From an uncultured Oscillospiraceae bacterium (lineage in GTDB: Bacteria > Bacillota > Clostridia > Oscillospirales > Acutalibacteraceae), in the NCBI GenBank assembly GCA_949289045.1, contig CASEMN010000009.1, positions 1 through 64,000 of the forward strand: a DNA stretch of 64,000 bases, read 5' to 3'. This document shows positions 17,238-25,543 of the stretch, one piece after another; the first letter of the stretch is position 1; each line of letters starts with the position of its first letter. Under the pieces are notes generated by a model. It had not been told where the DNA came from, made no database searches, and was given only the letters and a program-made list of their open reading frames with translations. A program made the translations under genes and the position numbers.

Positions 17238-17317
17238 TTTAAATTCCAGTTTTCATGTAGAAAAAAATTTTTAGCTATGTTATATTTGCTGTGTAAAATT
17301 TCCGAAAGGAGAGAAAT

Positions 17318-17926
17318 ATGGATATAGTCGAAAAAATGAAAAGCGGTGAGGTTTACTATCCAACCGATCCTGAACTTGAAGCAAAACAGCGTGAGTGCCT
17401 TGAAATACTTTACGATTACAATATGACTCGCCCCGGAGAAATAGAGAAAAGAGAGGAAATACTCAAGAAACTTTTGGGAGATATGGGAGAGGGCTGCTAT
17501 CTTGAGCCTCCCTTTCACGCCAACTGGGGCATAAACACCCATATGGGAGATTATGTTTACGCTAATTTCAATTTAACCCTTGTTGACGACAACGATATAT
17601 TCATAGGAAACAACGTCATGTTTGCCCCTAACGTAACAGTTGCCACTGCGGGTCACCCCATCCATCCGGAACTTCGCAGAAATGCCGCTCAGTTCAATAT
17701 TCCCGTAAAAATCGGAAACAACGTCTGGATCGGTGCAAACTCTGTCATCCTTCCCGGAGTTACAATAGGCGATAACACCGTAATCGGAGCCGGAAGCGTT
17801 GTCACAAAGGACATCCCCGCAAACGTTGTGGCCGTCGGAAATCCCTGCCGAGTAATGAGAGAAATAAGCGAAAGGGACATGGAATATTACTTTAAAAATA
17901 AGAAAATCAACTTCGAAAACCTATAA
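17318..17926 (+). CDS. sugar O-acetyltransferase (maltose/galactoside type)
   Basis: Left-handed beta-helix acetyltransferase of the LacA/Maa group, 202 residues. It transfers acetyl from acetyl-CoA to a sugar hydroxyl. The N-terminal Mac domain (MKSGEVYYPTDPEL) is followed by hexapeptide repeats such as IGNNVWIGANSVILPGVTIG. The catalytic His is in ATAGHPIHPELR. AVGNPCRVMREI closes the helix. The ATG follows AAAGGAGAG. No clear promoter is seen in the short AT-rich gap upstream. The natural acceptor is unknown, and detoxification of non-metabolised sugars is the usual suggestion. Confidence 0.88.
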   Translation: MDIVEKMKSGEVYYPTDPELEAKQRECLEILYDYNMTRPGEIEKREEILKKLLGDMGEGCYLEPPFHANWGINTHMGDYVYANFNLTLVDDNDIFIGNNVMFAPNVTVATAGHPIHPELRRNAAQFNIPVKIGNNVWIGANSVILPGVTIGDNTVIGAGSVVTKDIPANVVAVGNPCRVMREISERDMEYYFKNKKINFENL

Positions 17927-17932
17927 TTTTAC

Positions 17933-17960
17933 CGCCGGATTAAATTTCCGGCGTTTTTTA
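17933..17960 (+). terminator. acetyltransferase gene terminator
   Basis: CGCCGGA (17933-17939) pairs with TCCGGCG (17947-17953), followed by TTTTTT. Confidence 0.8.
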
Positions 17961-17992
17961 TTAGCTTTATACTATAGTATGGCAAAAATTCC

Positions 17993-18021
17993 TTGCATTG
18001 GCTTTTTGCTGTGTGTATAAT
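17993..18021 (+). promoter_or_regulatory. sigma-A promoter of ileS
   Basis: TTGCAT (17993-17998) and TATAAT (18016-18021) are 17 bp apart. The leader would be only about 45 nt, too short for a T-box. Confidence 0.7.
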
Positions 18022-18070
18022 ATACTCATATTGTTATGATTATTTATAATCAGATTTGGAGGTCACCGAA

Positions 18071-21000
18071 TTGGCTGAATCAGAAAAAAATTTCTTTATC
18101 CAAATGGAACATGATGTCATGGACTTTTGGGAAAAGGAAGAATGCTTTAAAAAGCTTAAGGAAAAAAATGCAGGACATGAACGCTTTCGCTTTCTTGACG
18201 GCCCTATAACGGCTAACAACCCCATGGGTATCCACCACGCCTGGGGCAGAAGTCTTAAAGATATTTTCATTCGTTACAAGGCTCTTAACGGTTACGACTG
18301 CCGCTGCCAGAACGGCTTTGACTCACAGGGACTGTGGGTTGAGGTTGAGGTAGAAAAAGAGCTCGGCTTCAAGACAAAGAAAGACATTGAAGAGTACGGT
18401 ATGGACAAGTTCACCCGCAAGTGCGTTGACAGAGTTAAGCACTTTTCGGGTATCATCACTGAGCAGTCAAAGAGACTCGGTCAGTGGATGGACTGGGACA
18501 ACTCCTACTACACAAACACAGACAAGAACATCGGCGGAATCTGGCATTTCCTGAAAGTCTGCGACGACCACGGCTGGATTCAGAGAGAATACAAGCCCAT
18601 GCCCTGGTGTCCCCGCTGCGGAACATCACTTTCAGAGCACGAGATGACAGGCTCCTACAAGATGCTTACTCATAACTCAGTGTTCTTTAAACTTCCCGTT
18701 CCCGCTCTCGGATGCAAGATTATCGCATGGACAACAACCCCCTGGACTCTTTCTTCAAACGTAGCCCTTGCCGTCAACCCCGACATCGACTATGTTGAGG
18801 TAAAGGTTAAGAGCGACGAGCAGCACGTAATCCTCGCTAAGAACGCTATCAAATACCTTGAGGACGATAAGCTTGAGGTTATCAGAGGATTTAAGGGCTC
18901 AGAGCTTGTAGGACTTGACTATGAAACCTGCTTCCCCGAAATCGAGGCTCAGCAGGGCTTTGATCATAAGATTGTTGCATGGGAAGATGTTGACGCTGAC
19001 GAAGGTACAGGCGTTGTTCATATCGCTCCCGGCTGCGGTGTTGAGGACTATGAGTTAGGTCTTCGCCTTGGTCTTCCCCAGATTATGCCCGTTGACGATA
19101 TGGGTATTTTCCTTCCCAAATTCGGCTGGTTCACAGGTAAGGACAGCCACGATGTCGCTCCCGAAGTTTTCGACCGTCTTGAAAAAGCCGGTAAACTTTA
19201 TAAAGTTAAACCCCACGAGCACAGCTATCCCGTTTGCTGGCGTTGTAAGTCAGAAGTTATCTTCCGTCTTGTTCCCGCATGGTACATCCGTACAGATGAA
19301 ATCCGCCCGAAGCTCATCGAAGCAGCTTCAAAGGTAAAGTGGGAACCCGAATCAAACGGCAAGCGTATGAACGACTGGCTCAACAACATGGGTGACTGGA
19401 ACATTTCCCGTAAGCGTTACTACGGTATGCCCCTGCCCTTCTATCCCTGTGAGGACTGCGGTCATGTTACGGTTATCGGCTCCAAGGCAGAGCTGAGAGA
19501 AAAGGCTGTTAACCCTGAGCTGGTTGACGCTCTTCCCGAAATGCACCGTCCCTGGATTGATGAAATCAAAATCAAGTGCCCCCACTGCGGCAAGGAGATT
19601 TCAAGAGTTACAGAGATCGGTGACGTTTGGCTTGACGCCGGTATCGTTCCCTTCTCAACCTTCGGCTATTTCGATGACAAAGAGGAATGGCGCAAGAACT
19701 TCCCCGCTGAATGGGTTACAGAGATGCGTGAGCAGGTTCGTCTGTGGTTCTATTCAATGCTCTTTATGAGTACAGTTCTCGAGGGCGTTGCTCCCTATGA
19801 GCGTGTACTTTCCTATAACACTGTTGTTGCTGAGGACGGCTCCAAGTTCTCAAAGACAGGCTTCATGATTAAATTCGACGAGGCTGCGGAGAAAATCGGC
19901 GCTGATACAGTCCGTTACCTCTATGCAGGCGCTCCCGTTGCCAATGACGTCCGTTTCGGATTTAACCTTGGCGACGAGGCAAGAAGAAAGCTTCTGGGCT
20001 TCTGGAACATCTATACTTTCTTCGACACCTATGCACAGCTCGATAAGCCCGTTTTCGACAACTATACAGTTGACAAAAATGCGCTCACACCTATCGACCG
20101 CTGGATGGTAATCCGCACAAACGACTTCATCCGCAAAGCAACAGCTTACATGGATGACTACAAGGCATATTCACTTGTAAAGGAATTTGAAGTATTCGTT
20201 GACGATATTTCCAACTGGTACATCCGCCTTAACCGCCGCCGTTTCTGGAAAACAGACGACGACAGCGACAAGATGGTTGCTTACTGGACACTGTTCAACG
20301 CTCTTCTTACCTGCGTAAAGGTTATGTCTCCCATCATTCCCTTTATGACAGAGCACATCTGGCAGAAGCTTGTAAGAAACGTTATGCCCTCAGCTCCTCT
20401 CTCAGTTCATCTGAGCGACTGGCCGAAGCCTCTTGAGGGATTTGAGGATGACGGAATCATCGAGCAGACCGCTCTTGCAAGAGGACTTATTGCAAACGCA
20501 ATGCGTCTTAGAAACGAGCACCAGCTTAAAGTTCGTCAGCCCCTTGCAAAACTTTACATCTGCTGTGATGACGAGACAAAGGCAAAGCTTGCTGTTTCCG
20601 AGAAGAACATTCTCGATGAGCTTAACATCAAAGAGGCTCAGTACATTTCTGACGTTTCTGTTCTTGAGGACTTCTACCTTACAGTTAACTTCAAGGCTGC
20701 CGGCGCAGTTCTCAAGCAGAATGTAAACAAGATGAAGGCAACTCTTGAGGGACTTTCAGCAGAGGAAATGGCTGCTCTTGTTGAAAACGTAAAGGCAGGC
20801 AAGGCAACAGCTGTTCCCGGCTGGGACGGCGAATATGACGCTAACCTCTTCACCCTCCAGTCAAAGACCAAGGAAGGCATTGTCTCCTGCGAATGCGGCG
20901 ACGAAATCATCATCGCTCTGGATGTTGTAATCACTCCTCAGCTTCGCAAAGAGGGTATTGTAAGAGATGTTATCCGTCAGTGCCAGCTTCTCCGTAAAGA

Positions 21001-21208
21001 GGCAGGATATCAGGTTGAGCAGAGAATCAAGGCTTATGTTTTCAGCTCCGACGCAGTTGTTATGGAAGCTGCCGAGGAAATGAAAGCTCATATGGCAAAC
21101 GAACTTCTTGCCGATGAGGTTATTCTTTCAGCTCCCACCGGATGCGACCTTACAAAGGATGTTGAAGCTTCCGACGCCACTGTTTCAATCGGTGTTGTAA
21201 AGGCTTAA
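18071..21208 (+). CDS. ileS: isoleucyl-tRNA synthetase, divergent class I type
   Basis: Large class I aminoacyl-tRNA synthetase, 1045 residues, most like IleRS. The order is Rossmann half with the signature region, CP1 editing domain (AWTTTPWTLSSNVALAVNP), second Rossmann half, then the helical anticodon-binding domain (WYIRLNRRRFWK). Where HIGH is expected the sequence reads GIHH inside NNPMGIHHAWGR (residues 53-56), and the KMSKS position reads KFSKT (about 592-596). The start is TTG at 18071, 8 nt after GGAGG. An earlier TTG contains the ribosome site. IleRS is the best call, but a class I paralogue with altered chemistry is possible. Confidence 0.85.
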   Translation: MAESEKNFFIQMEHDVMDFWEKEECFKKLKEKNAGHERFRFLDGPITANNPMGIHHAWGRSLKDIFIRYKALNGYDCRCQNGFDSQGLWVEVEVEKELGFKTKKDIEEYGMDKFTRKCVDRVKHFSGIITEQSKRLGQWMDWDNSYYTNTDKNIGGIWHFLKVCDDHGWIQREYKPMPWCPRCGTSLSEHEMTGSYKMLTHNSVFFKLPVPALGCKIIAWTTTPWTLSSNVALAVNPDIDYVEVKVKSDEQHVILAKNAIKYLEDDKLEVIRGFKGSELVGLDYETCFPEIEAQQGFDHKIVAWEDVDADEGTGVVHIAPGCGVEDYELGLRLGLPQIMPVDDMGIFLPKFGWFTGKDSHDVAPEVFDRLEKAGKLYKVKPHEHSYPVCWRCKSEVIFRLVPAWYIRTDEIRPKLIEAASKVKWEPESNGKRMNDWLNNMGDWNISRKRYYGMPLPFYPCEDCGHVTVIGSKAELREKAVNPELVDALPEMHRPWIDEIKIKCPHCGKEISRVTEIGDVWLDAGIVPFSTFGYFDDKEEWRKNFPAEWVTEMREQVRLWFYSMLFMSTVLEGVAPYERVLSYNTVVAEDGSKFSKTGFMIKFDEAAEKIGADTVRYLYAGAPVANDVRFGFNLGDEARRKLLGFWNIYTFFDTYAQLDKPVFDNYTVDKNALTPIDRWMVIRTNDFIRKATAYMDDYKAYSLVKEFEVFVDDISNWYIRLNRRRFWKTDDDSDKMVAYWTLFNALLTCVKVMSPIIPFMTEHIWQKLVRNVMPSAPLSVHLSDWPKPLEGFEDDGIIEQTALARGLIANAMRLRNEHQLKVRQPLAKLYICCDDETKAKLAVSEKNILDELNIKEAQYISDVSVLEDFYLTVNFKAAGAVLKQNVNKMKATLEGLSAEEMAALVENVKAGKATAVPGWDGEYDANLFTLQSKTKEGIVSCECGDEIIIALDVVITPQLRKEGIVRDVIRQCQLLRKEAGYQVEQRIKAYVFSSDAVVMEAAEEMKAHMANELLADEVILSAPTGCDLTKDVEASDATVSIGVVKA

Positions 21209-21228
21209 ACTGTATAAAAATAAAAGTC

Positions 21229-21262
21229 AAACCTCCCCGGAGATAATCCGAGGAGGTTTTTT
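21229..21262 (+). terminator. ileS terminator
   Basis: AAACCTCC.CGGA (21229-21241) pairs with TCCGAGGAGGTTT (21248-21260) and is followed by TT. Confidence 0.85.
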
Positions 21263-21271
21263 AGGTATACA

Positions 21272-21442
21272 GACAAGCCAAGCTTGTCGGGGAACCCCTT
21301 GATAGGGTTCCCCACAGAAAAACAGTCCACCGGACTGTTTTTCTTCCCCTCCTGATCTTAATCAAGGTAAAAAGATTTCGTCATCTGCGGATGACGAGGA
21401 TGGGCTTCGCCCCTCCACCCCACAACCTTTTGTAAAAGGTTG
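21272..21442. repeat. block of six consecutive hairpins in the ileS-downstream gap
   Basis: Between two terminators lie six inverted repeats in a row: 21272-21288 (7-bp arms), 21289-21313 (9-bp), 21318-21342 (11-bp), 21379-21396 (7-bp), 21398-21416 (GGGC/GCCC core) and 21423-21442 (9-bp). There is no reading frame of note. This looks like a dispersed intergenic repeat of the REP/MITE kind or a structured RNA, not ordinary spacer. Confidence 0.6.
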
Positions 21443-21488
21443 ACGAAAACTTTAATGTCTGCTGCAAATATGAGCAAATTACATTCAA

Positions 21489-21522
21489 AACGGCGCAGGA
21501 AAATCCTGCGCCGTTATTTTTT
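21489..21522. terminator. bidirectional terminator
   Basis: A perfect 12-bp stem (21489-21500 with 21504-21515) with an AAA loop has A-run and T-run flanks. It serves the minus-strand oxidoreductase gene that ends at 21533. Confidence 0.85.
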
Positions 21523-21532
21523 CTATATTCTT

Positions 21533-22762
21533 TTACTCTAAGAAGAACATTCCTTCACCCTGCTGCTTCCTTGTTTTCCACTCTCCCCGTGTGAAATCCG
21601 GGAACTCTACACAGGCTGAGTTATTCTCTATTGACTGAGCTGAAAGTGCAGTTATAACCATCCAGCAGGCTGCGTCGTAAACGTCGATTGGAGTATGTCC
21701 GTCGCCTTTTCTTACTGCATCAAAGAATGCCTTAAATACAAGCCAGTCCATTCCGCCGTGGCCACCCTTGACGCCGAAACGCTTGAACCACTTCCAGATG
21801 GGATGACGGTATTTCTTAACCATCTTTTTACCGCTTGACTTTATGCCTTCATACTTCAAATTATGGTTATCGTTTACAAAGGTGTTGCCGTCCTCTGTAT
21901 AATATGCCTTTGTGCCGTGAACCTCAAAGCCTCTGCTGTACATTCTCGGAAGAGTTGTATCAAGCTGAATTGAAATTGTCTCACCGTTGGCACACTTTAT
22001 AACCGTAGTAACTATATCACCCTGAGCAAACTCAACATCCTTAAGCTTTTTAAGGTTGTCGTACTTATCTATTCTGTCGGTTATGTATCTGTGAAGTCCC
22101 TTTGAGCACGATGCTGTGGAAGTAAGACTTACCATTCTGTTGCCGTAGTTTATATTGAGAACCTTAGCTATGGGTCCAATTTCATGGGTCGGATAGTTTT
22201 CGCAGTTTCTTGTCATATATTCGTGAAGCCTGTAGTGTCTGTTGACCTCGCCGAAGGATACCTCATAACGCAGATCGTGCTTGTATCCGCCGCCGCAGTG
22301 AACAACATCACCGAATATTCCCTCTCTTACCATGCGAAGCACTGCCAGCTCATACTCACCGTAGCAGCAGTTTTCAAGCATCATAAATGGTGTTTTTGTC
22401 TCTTCGTAGCAGTTTACAAGATCCCAGCACTCATCTACCGTATATGCTCCGCCTACTTCCATACCCACAGGCTTTCCGGCTCTCATTGCATCAAGGGCAA
22501 TCTTACTGTGTGCCGACCAGCTTGCAGTAATAATAACGGCATCTATACTGTCATCCTTTAAAATTTCGTGATAATCTGTGTAACCTTTGGGCTCGCTTCT
22601 TCTCATTTTTTTGGCAAGCTTCTGTGCCTGCTCTATTCTGTCTTCATAAACATCGCATACCGCAGCGACATTAATATCTTTCATCCTGTACATAACCAGC
22701 TGAAGAAGGCCTATTCCTCTTCCTCCAAGACCAATCACGCCTACGTTAAGCTGCTCTTTCAT
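21533..22762 (-). CDS. Gfo/Idh/MocA-family oxidoreductase
   Basis: 409-residue NAD(P)-dependent sugar-type dehydrogenase. The N-terminal Rossmann motif GVIGLGGRGIGLL is followed by VCDVYEDRIEQA. EVGGAYTVDECWDLV corresponds to the family's EKP block, here with Val-Gly. The C-terminal alpha/beta domain contains FGVKGGHGGMDWLVFKAF. This resembles GH109-like or inositol/hexosamine oxidoreductases, but the substrate is unknown. The ATG at 22762 is behind GGGGAGG. The TTG at 22780 overlaps that site. A strong promoter lies at 22824-22852. It stands alone between that promoter and a terminator. Confidence 0.82.
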   Translation of the reverse strand: MKEQLNVGVIGLGGRGIGLLQLVMYRMKDINVAAVCDVYEDRIEQAQKLAKKMRRSEPKGYTDYHEILKDDSIDAVIITASWSAHSKIALDAMRAGKPVGMEVGGAYTVDECWDLVNCYEETKTPFMMLENCCYGEYELAVLRMVREGIFGDVVHCGGGYKHDLRYEVSFGEVNRHYRLHEYMTRNCENYPTHEIGPIAKVLNINYGNRMVSLTSTASCSKGLHRYITDRIDKYDNLKKLKDVEFAQGDIVTTVIKCANGETISIQLDTTLPRMYSRGFEVHGTKAYYTEDGNTFVNDNHNLKYEGIKSSGKKMVKKYRHPIWKWFKRFGVKGGHGGMDWLVFKAFFDAVRKGDGHTPIDVYDAACWMVITALSAQSIENNSACVEFPDFTRGEWKTRKQQGEGMFFLE

Positions 22763-22823
22763 GGACTTTTTCCTCCCCAAAAACAGTGGATTTTATATTT
22801 ATTTAATATATTCATTATCGCTC

Positions 22824-22852
22824 ATTCTATCATAGGCAAATATCAGTGTCAA
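22824..22852 (-). promoter_or_regulatory. extended -10 promoter of the Gfo/Idh/MocA gene
   Basis: On the minus strand, TTGACA (complement of 22847-22852) is 17 bp from TAGAAT (complement of 22824-22829), with TG one base before the -10 box. Confidence 0.7.
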
Positions 22853-22916
22853 TGTCAAAAACGGAAAATTAAACTGTATTTAAATATCATTTTCGACCAA
22901 AATATAATGATCCCGT

Positions 22917-22945
22917 TTGACGTTTTTTTAGAATTATGCTAATAT
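22917..22945 (+). promoter_or_regulatory. extended -10 promoter of the HAD gene
   Basis: TTGACG (22917-22922), 17 bp, then TAATAT (22940-22945) preceded by TGC. Confidence 0.7.
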
Positions 22946-22980
22946 TCAAATACAGAAAACAGAAAGGAACAGTTATTTCT

Positions 22981-23634
22981 ATGGCTGGCATAAAATATAT
23001 CTTTTTTGACCTTGACGGAACCTTGACAAACCCTGCTGAGGGCATAACCAATTCTGTCGCCCATGCTCTTAAATACTATGGTATTTCCGTTTCGGATAGA
23101 ACTCAGCTTTATAAATTTATCGGTCCGCCTTTAGCCCAGTCTTTTTCGGAATTTTACGGATTTTCTCCTGAAAAAGCCAAAGAGGCTGTGGAAAAATACA
23201 GGGAATATTTTGCCGATACCGGCATTTTTGAAAACAAAGTTTACGATTATATTCCCGAAGTTTTAGAAAGCCTTAAAAAAGCCGGATTTTCCCTTGCAAT
23301 GGCTACTTCAAAACCGGAAGTCTTTGCAAAACGCATCGCCGATAAATTTGATCTGACCCAGTATTTCGATTTTATTGGCGGAAGTCTTCTTGATAACTCC
23401 CGAACCGATAAAGGAGAAGTAATAGAATACGTACTCAGTTCACTGAAAGCCGACAGAGAAAAAATAATTATGGTAGGCGACCGTTTCCATGATATACTCG
23501 GCGCTAAAAGATGCGGCGTTTTATCGGTAGGCGTACTTTACGGATTTGGCAGTTTGGCGGAGCTGAAAGAAGCCGGAGCCGACTATATTGCAGAAACTCC
23601 AAAGAAACTCGAAGAACTACTTATGGCTATATAA
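22981..23634 (+). CDS. HAD-superfamily phosphatase, phosphoglycolate phosphatase-like
   Basis: 217-residue haloacid dehalogenase-type hydrolase. Motif I is FFDLDGTLTNP with the nucleophile Asp and general-acid Asp. Motif II is the MATSKP region, a Lys lies near EVFAKRIADK, and motif IV is MVGDRFHDILGAK. The cap domain between is helical (C1 type), as in Gph/PpaX. Likely a small-metabolite phosphatase. The start at 22981 is used because the upstream in-frame ATG at 22936 falls inside the promoter. AAAGGA lies 12 nt before it. A terminator follows. Confidence 0.88.
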   Translation: MAGIKYIFFDLDGTLTNPAEGITNSVAHALKYYGISVSDRTQLYKFIGPPLAQSFSEFYGFSPEKAKEAVEKYREYFADTGIFENKVYDYIPEVLESLKKAGFSLAMATSKPEVFAKRIADKFDLTQYFDFIGGSLLDNSRTDKGEVIEYVLSSLKADREKIIMVGDRFHDILGAKRCGVLSVGVLYGFGSLAELKEAGADYIAETPKKLEELLMAI

Positions 23635-23641
23635 AAATAAA

Positions 23642-23672
23642 GCGTCTTTCCTCAAAAGAAAGACGCCTTTTA
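23642..23672 (+). terminator. HAD gene terminator
   Basis: GCGTCTTTC (23642-23650) pairs with GAAAGACGC (23658-23666), followed by CTTTTATT. Confidence 0.85.
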
Positions 23673-23685
23673 TTATAGTATTATT

Positions 23686-24243
23686 TTATTCAACAAATCC
23701 TGCTTTTTGAATCTCGCTGAACGCATAATCCCTAAGCTCTTTATATATGGTTTCTCCAAGCTTCATGAGTTCCTGATTGTTTTCATCCTCACAAAGCATT
23801 GCAAAAGTTTTACCAATATTCTCCTCAACGTCTATTCCTCGACGCAAATTTAAATAGTAAAAGGAAAATGCCGTTCCGTCGGTTATATTTTCATAAAATC
23901 CCGGAAACTGTGATTTTAAATTATCATACAAAGCATTTACCGCAGTAGTAGCTAAAATCGGATTGGGCATATATATATGTGCGCTGGATTCTCCTGTAAA
24001 AACAGAAAGTACCTTTATTTCATAAAGTATTTCAGGATCGCCCACAAATTTTTTCAAAGCAGGGTCATTGAGTTCTTTAGGAGCTGCTTCCGCAAGAATA
24101 ACTCCTATTTTTTTAGCTTTTTCAGAATTTCCGTTATTGCGGTGTCTCTTACTCTCTTCAGCAAGCTTTAAAACTTCGCTGTTATCGTCTCCGGTATTAT
24201 TGCCCCCTGTGAAAATCTTAATATCGCTGTCATCAAATCTCAT
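23686..24243 (-). CDS. conserved-looking protein of unknown function
   Basis: 185 residues, soluble, acidic, with no signal peptide or membrane segment. I do not recognise the family. The first ~60 residues are Asn/Lys/Glu-rich and may be flexible, and the rest looks helical (YKELRDYAFSEIQKAG at the end). It lies 39 bp downstream of the PHP phosphoesterase gene on the same strand and is probably co-transcribed from that promoter. The start follows a GGTGGG site. Confidence 0.6.
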   Translation of the reverse strand: MRFDDSDIKIFTGGNNTGDDNSEVLKLAEESKRHRNNGNSEKAKKIGVILAEAAPKELNDPALKKFVGDPEILYEIKVLSVFTGESSAHIYMPNPILATTAVNALYDNLKSQFPGFYENITDGTAFSFYYLNLRRGIDVEENIGKTFAMLCEDENNQELMKLGETIYKELRDYAFSEIQKAGFVE

Positions 24244-24282
24244 TTGTTCTGCTTACCCACCTTTACGGTTAAATTTAAAATT

Positions 24283-25149
24283 TTATTCGCCTGCTGCTGC
24301 CTTTTTCTCTTGGCGTTTTTTCTTAGATTTGTAAGAAAGCAGCTCGTCAATTATCTCTTCATCCACTCCACATTCACCTATGCTTCGGGGTTTATCATTA
24401 TAGAAACCGTGAAAATCGCTTCCTCCGGTTCTAACAAGTCCGTGTTTATCGGCAATTTTTAGAAGTCTCTGCACATCCTCTTCGCTGTGACGAGGATGCC
24501 AAACCTCCACTCCGTCAAGCCCTAACTCTATGAGCTCCTCAAGCAGCTCGTAGTTATTATATGCACCGCAGTGGGCCAATACAGCAATTCCGCCTGCTTC
24601 ATGTATTTCTTCAAGGACTTCTTTAGCGTCAGGATATTTAATATCTAATCCTATATAATTTGATCCGCCCGGAGTGAAAAGACTTTTATAAAGGTCGCCG
24701 TAAATTTCCGTGGCAAAACCTGCTTCCATAAGAGCACGCATAATATGCTGCTTATAAAGATTCGTTGAACCTGTAGCACATTTTAAAACAAACTCCGGAG
24801 TAATAGGATACTTTTTAGATGCCCTGAGCGTCATATACTGGCCGGCACGCCTTCTGGCAAGTGAAATTCTTTTGCATAATCCTTCAAGTCGGTCGGGACT
24901 ATCGCACAAATAAGCGAGCATATGCACCTTTCTGTTTCTCTCAGTATCAAAGGCAGAAATCTCTACACCTGGTATAACGTTTACACCGTAACGTTTTCCG
25001 ATTATCTTGCCTCTTACCGTTCCTGCAAGGCAATCGTGGTCTGTTATTGCAATTGTTTCAACTCCCCTGTTTTTAGCAAGCATTATAAGCTCCTCAAGTC
25101 CAAGAGAGCCGTCTGAAAGTTTGGTGTGACAATGTAAATCTCCTAACAA
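24283..25149 (-). CDS. PHP-domain phosphoesterase
   Basis: 288-residue PHP-domain protein of the YciV/Rnm type. Metal ligands are visible in order: GDLHCHTKLSDGS at the very N-terminus, TDHDCLAG, PGVEISA, LAHCGAY, and GGSDFHG near the C-terminus. Relatives remove 5'-phosphate ends from RNA or hydrolyse 3',5'-bisphosphates. Which applies here cannot be told. The start is TTG at 25149: it lies 6 nt after AAAGGGGG and puts the first ligand pair at the N-terminus, as in the family. An in-frame ATG at 25188 lies upstream of the site. The 185-aa gene follows. Confidence 0.82.
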   Translation of the reverse strand: MLGDLHCHTKLSDGSLGLEELIMLAKNRGVETIAITDHDCLAGTVRGKIIGKRYGVNVIPGVEISAFDTERNRKVHMLAYLCDSPDRLEGLCKRISLARRRAGQYMTLRASKKYPITPEFVLKCATGSTNLYKQHIMRALMEAGFATEIYGDLYKSLFTPGGSNYIGLDIKYPDAKEVLEEIHEAGGIAVLAHCGAYNNYELLEELIELGLDGVEVWHPRHSEEDVQRLLKIADKHGLVRTGGSDFHGFYNDKPRSIGECGVDEEIIDELLSYKSKKKRQEKKAAAGE

Positions 25150-25228
25150 ATTGATCCCCCTTTCCCTAAAATTTGCATACTCGAACATTAATTATGCAGA
25201 TTTTTTGACAGCTTTTTTCATCCTTTTA

Positions 25229-25257
25229 ATTATACGCTTTTTTTATTTTTATTGCAA
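25229..25257 (-). promoter_or_regulatory. sigma-A promoter of the PHP gene
   Basis: On the minus strand, TTGCAA (25252-25257) is 17 bp from TATAAT (complement of 25229-25234), the same boxes as the trpB promoter. Confidence 0.65.
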
Positions 25258-25543
25258 TACAGCTGATTATTACAATTCAAATTAATTAAATGAGTTGAAA
25301 AACAACAAATTTTTATCTCTTCCACAGCTTGTTCTTTTGTATTATAATAATCTACATCAGCAGATTAATTTTGCTTTTTATGTAAATTATGATTTAAAAA
25401 AGCTCAACCTTTAACTGTATGTATCCATATAGCTTCAAGATATACACTTTTATTTTACACGAAGCTCAATAAGACTATTCACATCTGAGCTTAAATTTCA
25501 ATTAAAATCGCAAATATCAACAAAATCAGGGAGATTTTACATT
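25258..25543. other. AT-rich gap upstream of mnmA
   Basis: No reading frame. A TATAAT at 25343-25348 could be the -10 box for mnmA, but its -35 partner is poor. AGCTTC (25431-25436) and GAAGCT (25461-25466) form a weak long-loop repeat. Nothing else is seen. Confidence 0.35.

Noticed and set aside
18021..18070. T-box or other riboswitch ahead of ileS
   Set aside because: The predicted leader is only about 45 nt and has no AGGGTGG core. The only T-box found is ahead of hisS.
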